From: Adiantum capillus-veneris | Taxonomy: Eukaryota > Streptophyta > Polypodiopsida > Polypodiales > Pteridaceae | NCBI GenBank assembly: GCA_014529385.2 | Contig: CM043943.1 | Span: 96,932,355 to 96,996,354 of the forward strand | Direction: 5' to 3' | Length of the DNA: 64,000 nucleotides | In this document: piece by piece, positions 44,980 to 56,801 of the stretch | Layout: every line of letters starts with the position of its first letter | Numbering within the stretch: position 1 is the stretch's first letter | The notes under the pieces: model-generated | Told to the model about the DNA's origin: nothing | Databases searched by the model: none | The model's input: only the letters and a program-made list of their open reading frames with translations | Position numbers and translations under genes: made by a program

Positions 44980-46400
44980 TTTTGTGGAGAATTCAACTAG
45001 CAGCTATCACAACCTCTACTACCTGTTTAATTGACATTATTTGTGAAGCTATACCTCAAGATACATATTACACAAAGATTCCATATTTAATGAACTTGGA
45101 TAATTGCACGAAGAAACAAAAAAGAAAAATCAAACGCTTCCATGTTGAAGACAATCATGTGTATTTTAATAACTATCTTTGTATCCCAAATCATGGTGGG
45201 ATCAAACTTCAAATACTACAAGAAGCTCAAGATATACCAATTTCAAAACATCCAGGCTATATTAAAACCTATGCTATTGTCAAAAATAGTTTTTTTGGCT
45301 AGGATTAAAGCAATGTGTCGAACTATGTTACAAGATGTTTGACATGTCAACGTTTTAAAGCTAAGCGAGTTCAATACCCTGGTAAGCTTCAATCTATTGA
45401 TGCACCACACATGAAATGGGAATGTCTATCCATGGATTTCATTACAGGACTTCCTATATCTCTGGGATATGACTCTATTTTTGTGATTGTTGATATGCTT
45501 ACAAAAATGACCCTTCTTTTTTTAGTCAAGATAACATTTACGGCTAAGAAAATAGCTCAAGCTTTCATGAAAGGTGTCTTCATGTATCATGGTTTACCTC
45601 GCCATATAACTTTGGATCGACAATATAACCTCAATAATTTTGGTTCTTGGCAAATTGAGAAAACCAACCAAATTATTGAGGATATATTGAAAGCTTATTG
45701 TATGCATAAACAAAGTAAATGGATCAAATGTTTGTATTTGGTTAAATTTGCGTATAATTCCTTATTCTAGCACTTAATTGGAATGTATCCTTTTCAATGA
45801 CTGGACGGATAAGAGTGTCTTACTCCACTAAAATGGGCAGACCCTCTAATAAGAGTTCAAGAATCCAAAGATATGTTGGATGAGATGTAATTGCAGAGGA
45901 TGTTATACGCCAAGACATAGACAAAAAAGTTACGCTGACCCTAAACTATCTATTTGACTCTTTGAAGAAGGAGATATGGTATTTTTTATAGTCAAACATT
46001 AACGTAGCTCTTTATCAATGGTGGGTAAATGTAAGAAGCGCAGTGCCAGATATTTTTGGACCTTTTGTAATCATGGAGAGAATCAATGATAAATCTTATA
46101 GACTCTTGTTGCCATCTCATATAAAGGTACATGATGTTTTCCACGTCAGCTTACTCAAGAGATATTTATCTGACCCAGATCACATTCTTGATGATTCTCT
46201 TCTGTCGATGGAAATATTGAAGTATACCCTGAAGCAATTCTTCAAAGTTGAACTAAACCTCTTTGTAATCAGACCATTATTGAACACCTTGTTAAATGGT
46301 CAACATATCTTGAGGAAGATGCTACTTGGAAACGCGATGATATATGGAGAAAATTATCCAAATTTCATGTCAAGATAAAGACACCTCAAAATTTTCAAGT
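44980..46400 (+). pseudogene. Gypsy integrase and chromodomain-like relic, block B
   Basis: Forward-strand peptides: H2C2 part (KHPGYIKTYAIVKNSFF, CLTCQRFKAKRVQYPGKL), core (LPISLGYDSIFVIVDMLTKM, MYHGLPRHITLD), then FGPFVIMERINDKSYRLLLP and VHDVFHVSLLKRYLSDP, and a chromodomain-like end near 46270-46350 (LVKWSTYPEEDATWE). Such an end places it with the chromovirus branch of Gypsy. Fossil with several breaks; the 3' LTR follows at 46409. Confidence 0.82.
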
Positions 46401-46408
46401 GTGGGAGG

Positions 46409-47260
46409 ATGTAAGATCCCCGATTTTTGGGTCACTTTTAAAAATTTTAAAAATAGGTTCTAATGTCTTTGGTTTAGAATGCTTATTTAGCAGTGTTGTA
46501 TGGTTCTAAAGTGAAAAGCAATGCTGATTTCATATTTTGGTAGGTCAGACGAATGTTGGGTTCAGTTTGAAAAAAATCCTTTTTTTTTAGTTTTTTCATG
46601 CTTTTTGGCGCTTTTTTGCAAAAAGCAGGGCCAAATCCGTAATCTACGAGTCCCGAGGAAATTGATTTTTTAGAAATATTCTTTTCAAATGCTTTTCGTG
46701 CTATTTTCATATTTTCATGATTTTTAGTGCTTTTTAGTGAAAAACTAGTCTTCTTTCTTATTTAGGTGAGCGAGGGGAACCTGTGGTTCAATTTTAGAAA
46801 ATTTTACTTTTGATACTATTTTAGCTTTTTGTGTTTTTGAAAATCAACATGCTTTTTTGGATAACCTAAATATAAAAATATTTTTTTTAGTTGTCGGACT
46901 TAAAAACGACCACCTGAAGAAAAAACAAGAGTAAACGGGATTTTTATGGGCATTTCTTTTATAACAAGTGACACCATAAATACATTGGGGCACTACAAGA
47001 AAGTCATAATTATGTCAAGGCATCATAGTGCAATATAGTCTAGTCATGGTCAAATTAGTTCCTGGGATACTCTCCAAATAATCAATTTTTATCATAAAAA
47101 TTGAAGGAAAATTGGAGAATTCTCTGCCAAAAGCAAAGGCCATGTTTTTAGCAAAGCTACAAAAAGTTGGGGGCTATTCTAGAAGAGGAGCTAGTGCTAC
47201 CTGTAGCTTGGGGCTCACTTTGACTTGATAGAACACCTATAAATTGGCATAAAGTGCTCA
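46409..47260 (+). repeat. Forward 3' LTR of the chromovirus-like relic (right end not fixed)
   Basis: GTGTGGGAGGA (polypurine tract) stands just before TGTAAGATCC, the LTR start shared with the reversed LTRs. A TATA-like box (CCTATAAATT) lies near 47229 at the place that matches the reversed copies. The LTR probably continues beyond 47260, but I cannot fix its end. Confidence 0.7.
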
Positions 47261-50086
47261 ATTTTTAGTGCCGACAGTTGCGTCCACTACCGCATGGCAA
47301 TACGTTGGTGCAACCAAAGTGTGTCAACCCTAGCAGAGGGCACAGACAGTGATGTCTATGCTTATAGATGCATGGCAAAGGGCTAGAGAAGATGGGAAGA
47401 ACCCGTACGGGCAAGTGGCAGCAGCGGAGATGATAGGGCTTGAAGGGTGGCAGATGAAGGTTGATCAAAGTGCAAGTTTTTGGGTCAAATTTGTAGAGCT
47501 TGAAGTGCTAAAGGATTAGGTCCAAATGGCTCATCAAACTGAGCTATAGGCTGCAAGATGCGGGGCTTTGAAGCTGGATTTGGTTGCATATCTGAGACGA
47601 ATAGGCCAGGTGATGTGAGATAGCCCGAGCCAGTTTGGAGCCATGGGTACGTAGAGCTTGATTTATGGAGCGTGTTGGTATTTTCAGATCTCCATCGGAG
47701 CTACTGATACCAAGTTATTGCCAGATGAATTTTTAGCGGGGGCTAGGTTGATGCCCACTTGACCGCAAAAGAAATGTGTCATCTAGTGTTTTTTGAGGCT
47801 CGGCCAAGGATTGTATATGTTCTATGAGGCAAGGGAAGGCTACAAAAAGTTACGGCACGTCAAATAGAGCCCAGGTGGATCAAATATTAAAGTTTGAAGT
47901 TGCCGCCAATTGTTAGCAATATGGTATCCAAGGTTTCTTGGCAGTTTTGATGCGCTTCGTTCCAGACCATCGGATAGCCAAAGTGGAGAGAGAGCAAGGA
48001 GAGTTGAATCTAGGAAATTTTTCTCCCGATGGGATTCTACTGCTTGCCAGTTGGATCATCGAGCAGTAGATGGCAAGTGTATGAAGCCCGGGGGGGAAAA
48101 CAGTTTTTTACAATGGGCAACTTTGGCCTTGTGAGCCGCCACGTGGCGGAGGGTTCATCCCACATGCGTAGGCCAGCTTTGGAAATCAAGGTACTTATAA
48201 TGTATGCACACATCTAGTGAGCATCAAGTGGCATGGAGCTCCTCACAAGATGTGGATACGGAAGGGAGCTGTCGGCTCTGCGTAGTGGCGTAGTGGCGGC
48301 GTGTGGTGCCATGCAGGGGCGGTCCTGGGCGGTTTTGGGTAGCGACGGTGTGCAATTGGCAGCCGCAGGCTGTGTAACATGCAAGGTGGTGATGATGTGT
48401 CAAACTCACTATTGGGGTGTGTTCACCCGCCCGTAGGGGCCAAAATCGTTTTTGAGGGCAAAGTTGGGAGCACCGATGGCACTGTCAGTGCCCCGCTTGG
48501 ATAAGTGAGGGGTCTCACAAGGCGTGGGGCTCAAGGAAGTCCCTTGAGGTGGTGCTTCACATGAAAAAAGGATGGGCTAAAAATAGACAAGGAGGAGGAA
48601 TGAAAGGGGACACACACACCGAAAGGGGATTGACGTTTTGCATGAGGAAACAAGAGTGGTTTTGGAGAAGGAAGAAGGAGGAGGAAGAAGAAGAGGAAGG
48701 GCTCCCCAAGCACTGAAGGAAAAGCCTTTTTTTGGGCATAGGGTTTGCGAAGAAGGCCTCCAACGGTCATGTAGAGAAATTCTAGAGAGCTTTCCGAGCG
48801 GACAAAGACCCTTTTGTTTGCTTTCTCAAGGAGGAGACCATGCTGAGGCGGCATCACTGATTTTCTAAACCCCTTGTTGCTAGTCGTATTGTGGAAAACT
48901 AAACCATGTGATAACATGGAATTATGGGAGTTGTAGTCATTTTTCTTTTTTGGTAATTGAAAAAATCCATAGCCAAATTTGGTGTCATCTCTTTCCCTAT
49001 TTCCCTCTTCTCGTCTTTGCTTTGTCCCTACTGTGTGGTGCCGGTTTGAGAAGTGTGTGCCTCTTCGGACCTATGGTGTGAGTGGGAGAGAAAGAGAGAG
49101 TGGTTTGTGTTGTGAGGGAGATGACAACAAGCTCTACTAGTGCAAAGGCCTTGTGTGCACAATTGTGAGCAAGATTTGTAGATGAATTGTTGAGTTTCAA
49201 AGGTGAACTTGAGTGATTGGGGTGCAGTGATTATCTTGGCTATAGAGCGGCTTGCAATTTTTGTGCCGGGTGTGTTCCCCTTTCCCCCCATCCAATCTGT
49301 CTATTATATTGAGTGGTGCAAGGTTGCCATCACCATCTACATAAGACCTTTTCTGTCATTCACAAGCAGAAGGACATTCTCTCTCTACTTGCTTACTATC
49401 TTCTCTTCTCTTTTCACGGTGTGCACGTTCTCCACCGGCTTTGTGGTGAAAACCTCTATATAGCTCTCATCACCGCTCTCTTACGAAAAAGTAAGAAGCC
49501 TCTTAACGGTGCGTAATCAATTCTAAAGCATGGTAAGAAGCTCTAAACTCCATAGCCATAATCTCTTTCTCTCTCTATGTCACTTTCTGAGTAGTTATCC
49601 TCTCCGTTGTTTCTTTCTCATATAAGAGGGCATGTATGGACTTGTTGTGTGTTGTTGACCCTGGACCAGATCATTACTTGTAGTTATGTTTGATCAATCA
49701 ACACTTATTAGTCGGATGTTAGTGAGTCAGAGTCTTGATAAGTCGGATTTTGGTCAATCGGATGTAACTGTTATAACTGCCAGAAGTTCCTATTTAAAGG
49801 TCGTGCTGGTTCACGCGAGGATGTCATTTTGGCTGAAATGGAAGTTATCCTTGGACCAAGATGAATCAAACTGTGTAGTCTCTTGCTCTATGATTCATGT
49901 TTGTTCTTCAGTCTGCTGTGTCGAGATTGGTAAATGGTGAAATGCTGATGAGTTGAATGTGTTTGGCTTTGTCTATCTCTGTCTTTGGTGTGTGTGTGAC
50001 ATGTTGTCAACACCTAAGCTCTGTGTGTATTGATGAACCCCAACACTTTGGAGATCCTGCGGTTGTGAATCTGTGGAGAATCATGT
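47261..50086 (+). other. LTR and leader DNA before the Gypsy Gag relic; no gene seen
   Basis: Contains the rest of the preceding LTR and most likely the 5' LTR of the next Gypsy element. That LTR would end at about 50045 (CCCCAACA), followed by TGGAGATCCTGC as a possible primer-binding site. A second TATA-like site (GCTAAAAATAGAC) is near 48572, and CT/GA-rich stretches lie near 49085 and 49375. The boundary between the two LTRs is unresolved. Confidence 0.45.
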
Positions 50087-52465
50087 ATGTCACAACAAAG
50101 GAGGAGAGTAGGCATAGTTTATTATACTAGGGCACAGGCGAGAGCAGGAAACCCTGATATTGATCCTTTTCATTATGATGTTGCCTCTCATGGAGAGGAG
50201 GAGTTCGGTGATAGTGAACAGGAGTTATTGAACCAAGGGGCTGAGGGTTCTGTGAGAGCATATGGGAGGCATGTGAGGCAATTTGTTGGAGCACTTTCCT
50301 TGACAGGAAGACCTGTAGGGACAAGAAGAAGGCTTCAGTTTGACCCACTACAGGGGGCTACCAGGCAAAGACCTAGGAGACCACCCAGAAATCCTCCCAT
50401 GGCCCAACCAGCACCTACGGTGAAAGCAGCCAAATTTAGAGGAAAGTTGAAAGAATATGCAAACTGTCATGCTACCCAGTTTGAAACAAAGTGGCAGGCT
50501 AGTGGTTATCAAACCTTGCATAATGAGCAAACAAAGAAGGATCAATTTGCAGCTACATTAGAAGGCAAAGCCATGAGTTGGTTTAGCCAATATGGTATAG
50601 CCCATTTTTCTACCTATAATTCTTTGAAAGCAGCCTTTTTACAGAGATTTAGAAAGGAGAAGACTCCTACAGACATTTTGAAGAAAAGGATATGGTGGTT
50701 GAAGATTTTGCTTAAAAGTTCAAAGTTTTGGTTGAGAGGCTTTAGGGCAATGAGAGGCCCAGTGATGAGATGTTGGCAGGATATTTTTTGACAGGTTTGA
50801 GAAAAGATTTAAAGAATGTTGTGGCAAGTGTAGATATAGCTCCAAGTTTTGCTGCACTAGTTGATGCAGCAGTTAGAGTGGAGAAAAGACTTGGCAGACC
50901 CAAAATGAAGAGCAGGTCCAAAGGAGATGATGATTGTGATGATCAGTCAGACTCTACTGATGCTCATGAAACTGATGAAGATGCTGAGTCAGATGATGAT
51001 GATCAGTCAAGTGATGTTGAAGAAAAGTCAAAGAGGAAGAAGAAAAGCACAAAGAAGAAGTCCAAAAAGGATAAAGAAACTCAGGAAGGGGAATTGGTGA
51101 GTAAATTAAAGAGCATTGGTTATTCATTGTTGCCACCCAAAGCTAAGTTGTATTGTGAAATATGTGACAAAGAAGGACATACCACCTCTAGGTGTTGATT
51201 TAACCCCAGGAATAGGGAGCAGCCAAATGCAGGAAGAGGTAGAGGTGAAACTGCAACAAATCAGGTAGCTCCATCTAGAGAAAGACAACCATTTCAGAGA
51301 CTACCAAGACCTCCAAGACCTCCTTGGAGAGAGCAAAACAACAATCAGAGAAGAAGAGACAGAGTGATTCCTTGTGGCTATTGTGGATCACCAGACCATT
51401 GGGTTGGTCTCAATTGTGAATTATGGGTTAGACACAAGGGAGAAAGAGGGATGCCCATTGTGAGGCCTGGTCAGTCAGATCAACAGGGAGCACATCAGCG
51501 GGCCACAACATAATCAACAAGCTCAGGCTAATGTTATTTTGGTGGAAATTCAAGAGCAGCAGGAACGAGAGCCAGTTATAGTACATCAGACTAAGCAGAA
51601 GGAACATGAAGAAGGATGGTATTGTGATTGTTACCAATGTGGTCAGGTGGAAGAAGCTGAAGCATTGGCAGTCACAAGAGCAAAAGCTAAGGGACCAATT
51701 AATTGCAGAGAGCAGAAAGATGTGAGGGATAAGGTTCATGAAAAAGTGCAGAAGGAGCAGGTTCAGTATGCAGAGGAGAAGAATGAAGAGTTGGAGGTAT
51801 CCAAGAAGCAACATAAGCTTGACAGGCCAAGTTTAATGCCAACAAAAGAAGACAAAGATTGGTTTGAGGCACTTGTGAACTCTCCCTTGCAATTGTCATT
51901 GGATCAATTATTATGTCTAGTTCTAGCCTTTAAGGAGAAATTGTTTAAGAAGCTTCAGGGTTAGCAAGATCAAGTGTTGGCAAACCAGTATCCTGAAGTA
52001 ATGCTGCAGCATATTGATCCAGCAGATGTGGATTTTGTAGTACATGTTGTGGCAGTGATGTTTCAAGGCATGCTATTTGAAGAGGTGCTTTTGGATGGAG
52101 GATCAGGGGTGAATATACTTCCTGAGGAGGTTTATAGAAGAGTGAAGCTAGGAGGAGCATTAGCTCCAGCACCATTTCAAGTGAAGATGGCAGACCAGAG
52201 GAGAGTCCAGCCTTTAGGCATTCTCAAGTAGCAAGCAATTGAAATTGGAGGTATGGTTTTCTTTGTGAACTTTGTGGTACTTAGAATGAAGGATTCAGAT
52301 TCTTCCTACAAGATGCTGTTGGAAAGACCCTGGTTTAGACAAGCTAGAGTTAAGCAGGATTGGGGAGAAAATGTTGTCATGATGAGAAAGGGGAAGCAAT
52401 CAGTAACCATATCAATGCAGGGAAGAAAACAAATCCCTCCAAAGACTAAACCATTATGTGCTCGT
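50087..52465 (+). mobile_element. Ty3/Gypsy Gag-protease relic, cut by a Copia insertion
   Basis: The Gag start is taken at the codon near 50087 (MSQQRRRVGIVYYTRAQARA). A capsid-like segment (WFSQYGIAHFSTYNSLKAAF) is followed by a Lys/Asp/Glu-rich segment and two zinc knuckles (CEICDKEGHTTSRC near 51155-51196; CGYCGSPDHWVGLNC near 51374-51418). The protease part is at about 51970-52465 (VLLDGGSGVNILPEEVY, LLERPWFRQARVKQDW). The D-G-G-S-G-V-N-I form is typical of some plant Gypsy lineages. The rest is missing; a Copia LTR starts at 52466. Broken, with several breaks. Confidence 0.82.
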
Positions 52466-53272
52466 TGTTAGGAAATAAGACGTAGCTAAATAGATTTTTG
52501 AGTAGATTACTTAATGGAGAGAGATAGATTTCACACACAAGAGATTATAGAGTAGAGAGAGAGAGAGAGAGAGTACACACGATATACGTGGTTCACCCAA
52601 TGTGGGCTACGTCCACAGGAAAGCAACCACTCAATGGCTTTAGTACTTCAAAACAAGAAGTAGTTTACAAAGGGATTATACCCTTAATGGAGCTCCCGCC
52701 TTGCTTCACTCTCACCACCTCACACTCACCTTGTTGCTTCAACTTCACACACTGAAATGTGTGTAGAAATGGCCTCCTTTTATAGACCAAAATGGTTGTC
52801 CTCTCTTATGAGAGACAGCCATGTGTAGCCGCCCTTGTGCGAATAAGTCCAAATCGGACCCTCCAATCCGCCCATGTGTGGCCGCCCTTGAGAAGACAAG
52901 TCCGCTTTTGAATTCGGCCACCGGCCACCGGCCATTGACTTCTGACCACCGGCCACCGGCCATTGACCTCCGACCACCGGCCATCGGCCATTGACTACCG
53001 GCCAACTGACCGGTTGTTTTCCGACCACTTTCCGGCCGCCGTCCGGCCATAATATTCCGGCGAAAAGGAATATTCCGTCGCAAAAAAAAGTCTCGGGGGC
53101 CTCCGCCCCCGAGGCCTCTAAAGTTGCCCCTGATTCTTGTCCGTGAAAATTTTTGGTTTCCGGTGAGTGATTTCCCTTCACGCACGATGGCTTCTCCTCA
53201 TAATGGGGGCCTTACAAATGTACGCTTTTACCACAGAAAATTACAAGGGTAAATCAGGCTCCATACTTAACA
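52466..53272 (-). repeat. 3' LTR of the truncated Copia element
   Basis: TGTTAGGAAA...CTTAACA, 807 bases. It contains the motif CCCAATGTGGGCTACGTCC, common in LTRs of this Copia type, a (GA)n run at 52555-52575, and a GC-rich minisatellite. Confidence 0.88.
52905..53045. repeat. GGCCACCGGCCATTGAC minisatellite inside the Copia LTR
   Basis: Units of about 14-32 bases built from CCACCGGCCA and TTGAC(T/C)(T/A)CCGACC. The composition (very GC-rich) differs sharply from the AT-rich surroundings. Confidence 0.85.
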
Positions 53273-53332
53273 ATCTCCCACTTGGAGACTGATCTCCAAA
53301 CCAAACCTATGACTGCTTTCCATTTTGCCTTC

Positions 53333-54739
53333 TTATCCTTGAATGCGGATTGAAGATGAACAAAAGCTCAACTTCTCCTTGTTGACCACCTTTGTAAACA
53401 TGTCTGCAGGATTTTCACTTGTATGCACCTTTCCTAGCTTTAGCTGTCCCTCTTCCAAAAGAGTGAGTATGAAGTGATATCTCACCTCAATGTGCTTTGT
53501 CCTTGAATGAAAGGCTGAGTTCTTCGCAAGATGGATAGCGCTTTGGCTATCACTATACAAGACACAATTGTCTTGTTTTAATCCAAGCTCTTCTAAGAAT
53601 CTATGAAGCCACAGAATTTCTTTGCTTGCCTCCGTCATTGCTACATACTTTGCTTCCGTGGTAGAAAGTGAAACCACTTTCTGCAGCTTTGAAGCCCAGC
53701 TTACTGCTGTGCCTCCAACCGTGAACACATAGCCAGTAGTGCTCCTTCGAGTATCTTTGTCACCTGCCATATCTGCATCAGTATACCCTTCTAGAAAAAT
53801 ATCAGTTCCTCCAAAATACAAAGCATTTGTTGTTGTCCCTTTTAGATACCTAAGTATCCACTTCACAGCTTGCCAATGCTCTTTACCTGGGTTGTCCATG
53901 AACCTACTCACAACTCCCACTGCATGTGCAATGTCTGGCCTTGTCCACACCATAGCATACATTAGAGAACCTATCGCTGCAGTATATGGAACTTTAGACA
54001 TATAGGCTATCTCCTCTTGTGTCTTTGGACACATATCCTTCGTTAGTTTAAAATGACCAGCCAAAGGTATAGAAACTGGTTTTGCATTTTGCATTGCAAA
54101 CCTTTCTAGTACCTTCTTGATGTAATCTTCTTGAGATAGATTTATTGTCTTCTTCGTCTTGTCCCTTGATATTTTCATACCAAGTATCCTCTTTGCAGCA
54201 CCTAAATCTTTCATTGAAAAAGATTTGGACAGCTCCTCTTTTAGGTCTTTGATGTCCTGCATGTTAGCACTTGCAATCAACATGTCATCAACATACAACA
54301 TTAGGATGATGAATTTTCCATCTCCCAAATTCTTCGTGTAGACGCAGTGATCCGAGTTGCATCTTGTGAATCCATGATCCAACATCCATCGATCAAACTT
54401 CAAGTACCATTGTCTTGATGCTTGCTTTAAACCATACAAGCTCTTCTTTAATCTGCAAACCATTTTCTCCTTACCTTTTACTTCATACCCCTTTGGTTGA
54501 AGCATGTACATTTCCTCCTCTAAGTCACCGTGAGGGAATGCCGTATTTACATCCATTTGCTCGAGATTTAAATCATGAGCAGCCACAAGGCTTAAGACAA
54601 GCCTAATTGAGTTCATTTTTACAACAAGAGAAAATATTTCATTGAAGTCAAAACCTTTCTTTTGAGAAAACCCTTTTACCACAAGCCTAGACTTGTACCT
54701 TTTCTTCCCACCTCTTCTTCCTTCAGCTTGTACACCCAT
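53333..54739 (-). pseudogene. Copia RT and RNase H region
   Basis: A 468-codon minus-strand frame. RT: SRLVVKGFSQKKGFDF, MDVNTAFPHGDLEEE, KSLYGLKQASRQWY, and the catalytic LYVDDMLIA near 54285. RNase H: GYTDADMAGDKDTRRSTTGY, STTEAKYVA, TKHIEVRYHF and the tail TSENPADMFTK. The Tork/SIRE-like style is inference. Part of a truncated element. Confidence 0.88.
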
Positions 54740-55224
54740 TTGTTTTGAAGTGCCCGCTTACCTTTAGGCAACCTGTCCTGTTCCAACCTTCACAGACACC
54801 TCCTTGCTATCCTTTGCTATCTCATCGGGACAAATGTCAACCTCCGTACTCCACATTGTGAACAGTCCCCCATCAAGCATTTCTTTGCATGGTATTCACA
54901 ATTTGGAGGCTTTGGGCACATGATGGATTCCCACATAACGGTGATGTGCTGACACACTGCTTAGTTTGAAAAACATGTTCCTCTTTCATCACCTCTGCAA
55001 CAAACAGAGCAAGTGCAAAGGTGACCTTTCCCGTGGTGCCCAAACTTGTTCTGCCGCATTTGATTAAGGGCCTCTTTGAAATAGAGCATCTGCACATGAA
55101 CCACACAGTAGCAAGTATTTTTGTCCTTCAACTTCCGTACAAAGTATGGCTTCAATGCCTCGAAGCATCTAAGAGACACTACCACTGTTGGGTGAGCTTT
55201 CTTGAATCTTTGGTACAACTCAAC

Positions 55225-56801
55225 CTATGGCACAAAAACAAAACGATTCAGAAAAAAACGAACATCATGGTACTGGTAAAATTTCACTACTGCAGTATTG
55301 CCAAAACTAGCTTTTGACAGTTCCAAATATGGTACTATAATAGTGGATAGACGTGCACCCAAGTTCAACAGTTCCAAATATGGTACTGTCGGTAGGCTTT
55401 GGTACTCTATAGATATTATTTGGTGCTCTACATATAGGCTTTGGTACTATCAGAAGTGTGGGGTACCCTGTAAATATACTTTGGTCCTATAGTGGTAGGC
55501 TTTGGTACTCTACAGATAGGATCTGGTACTCTTCACAGAGGATTTGGTACTCTACAGATAGTCTTTGGTGGTATCCGATGAGTTTGGTACTATCAAAAGT
55601 GTGGGGTACCCTATAAATAGACTTTTGTCCTATAGTGGTAGGCTTTGGTACTCTACAGATAGGATCTGGTACTCTTCAGAGCGGATGTGGTACTCTACAG
55701 ATAGTCTTTGGTGGTATCCGATGAGTTTGGTACTCTGTAAATAGACTTTGGTTCTCTATACATAGGCATTGGTACTGGATAAATAGGTTTTGGTACTCTG
55801 TCGAGAGGATTTGAAACTCTATGGATAGGCTTTGGCACTCGATCGCTAGGATTTTGTACTCGATATACCGGGTTTGGTACTCTACAGATCTGAGTTGGTA
55901 CTCCATAGATAGGCTTTGGTAATCGATATACCGGATTTGGTACCCTACATATGTGTTGTGGTACTTTATAGATAGCCTTTGATACTCAATAGACAGTATT
56001 TGGTACTCTACATATAGGCTTTGGTACTATCAGAAGTGTGGGGTACCCTGTAAATAGACTTTCGTCCTATAGTGATAGGCTTTGGTACTCTATAGATAGG
56101 ATTTGGTACTCTACAGATAGTCTTTGGTGGTATCCGATGAGTTTGGTACTCTGTAAATAGTTTTTGGTTCTCTATACATAGGCATTGGTACTGGATAAAT
56201 AGGTATTGGTACTCTATCGAGAGGGTTTGAAACTCTATGGATAGGCTTTAGCACTGGATAGCTAGGATTTTGTACTCGATATACCGGATTTGGTACTCTA
56301 TAGATCTGCTTTGGTACTCCATACATATGCTTTGGTACTAGATACACCGGATTTGGTACTCTACAGATGTGCTTTGGTACTCCATAGATAGCCTTTGGTA
56401 CTCGATAGACATGATTTGGTGCTCTACATATAGGCTTTCGTACTATCAGAAATGTGGGGTACCCTGTAAATAGATCCTGGTCCTATAGTGATAGGATTTG
56501 GTACTCTACAGAGAGGGTTTGGTGGTATCCGTTGAGTTTGGTACTCTGTAAGTAGACTTTTGGTTCTCTATACATAGGCATTGGTAGTGGATAATTAGGT
56601 TTTGGTACTCTATAGAGAGGGTTTTAAACTCTATGGATAGGCTTTGGCAGTCGATAGCTAGGATTTGGTACTTTATAGATATTCTTTGGTACTGTAAACA
56701 CCCTCTGCCGTACAACAGACTACCAAATTTGGTACTGTTTGGACCAAATAAGCCTTAAGTAGCACCAAACAAGATGAACAATTACTAGAATTTGTTGGTA
56801 C
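55225..56801 (-). other. Phase-0 intron of the unknown gene
   Basis: Donor AAG|GTACCA at 56802/56801 and acceptor GCCATAG|GTTGAG at 55225/55224, minus strand. Both exons stay in frame and the protein pattern runs from DESK into VELYQRF. The intron is almost wholly minisatellite. Confidence 0.65.
55305..56720. repeat. TTTGGTACTCTA minisatellite with higher-order units
   Basis: Units of about 21-25 bases of the form GGCTTTGGTACTCTATAGATA (TTTGGTACTCT is the steady core) fill 1.4 kb. Landmark unit variants (ACTATCAGAAGTGTGGGGTACC) recur near 55447, 55590, 56027 and 56443, so longer blocks of about 415-435 bases were also duplicated. Confidence 0.93.

Larger units (their letters stand above)
41167..45710. 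repeat. Tandem duplication of about 2.1-2.45 kb
   Basis: The block beginning AATCCCGTC (41167) recurs at 43620. Each block holds a reversed Gypsy LTR, about 590 bases of unassigned DNA, and a forward integrase relic. Matching landmarks: ACGGTGAACTAAA (41207/43661), AAGCCCTCAAAATGGCATTTT (41964/44474) and the integrase relics. Block B is shorter than block A. Confidence 0.75.
52466..54790 (-). mobile_element. Ty1/Copia element, 3' half only
   Basis: Minus-strand Copia: 3' LTR 52466-53272, polypurine tract (AAGTGGGAGATT on the minus strand), then RNase H and RT up to about 54790. No integrase, Gag or 5' LTR: the element ends abruptly against an unrelated gene relic. It is inserted in the Gypsy relic on its left. 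Truncated; the remaining part has few breaks. Confidence 0.88.

Noticed and set aside
48531-48917. 128-codon minus-strand open frame
   Set aside because: Low-complexity Ser/Phe/Pro composition inside LTR/leader DNA; no motif.
52745-53185. Open frames of 133-146 codons rich in Gly, Arg and Trp on the minus strand
   Set aside because: They translate the GC-rich minisatellite and LTR DNA; no start context or domain.
55676-56715. Minus-strand frames with repeating Y-R-V-P-N-P peptides
   Set aside because: They are translations of the intron minisatellite; units vary in length so the frame is not kept.
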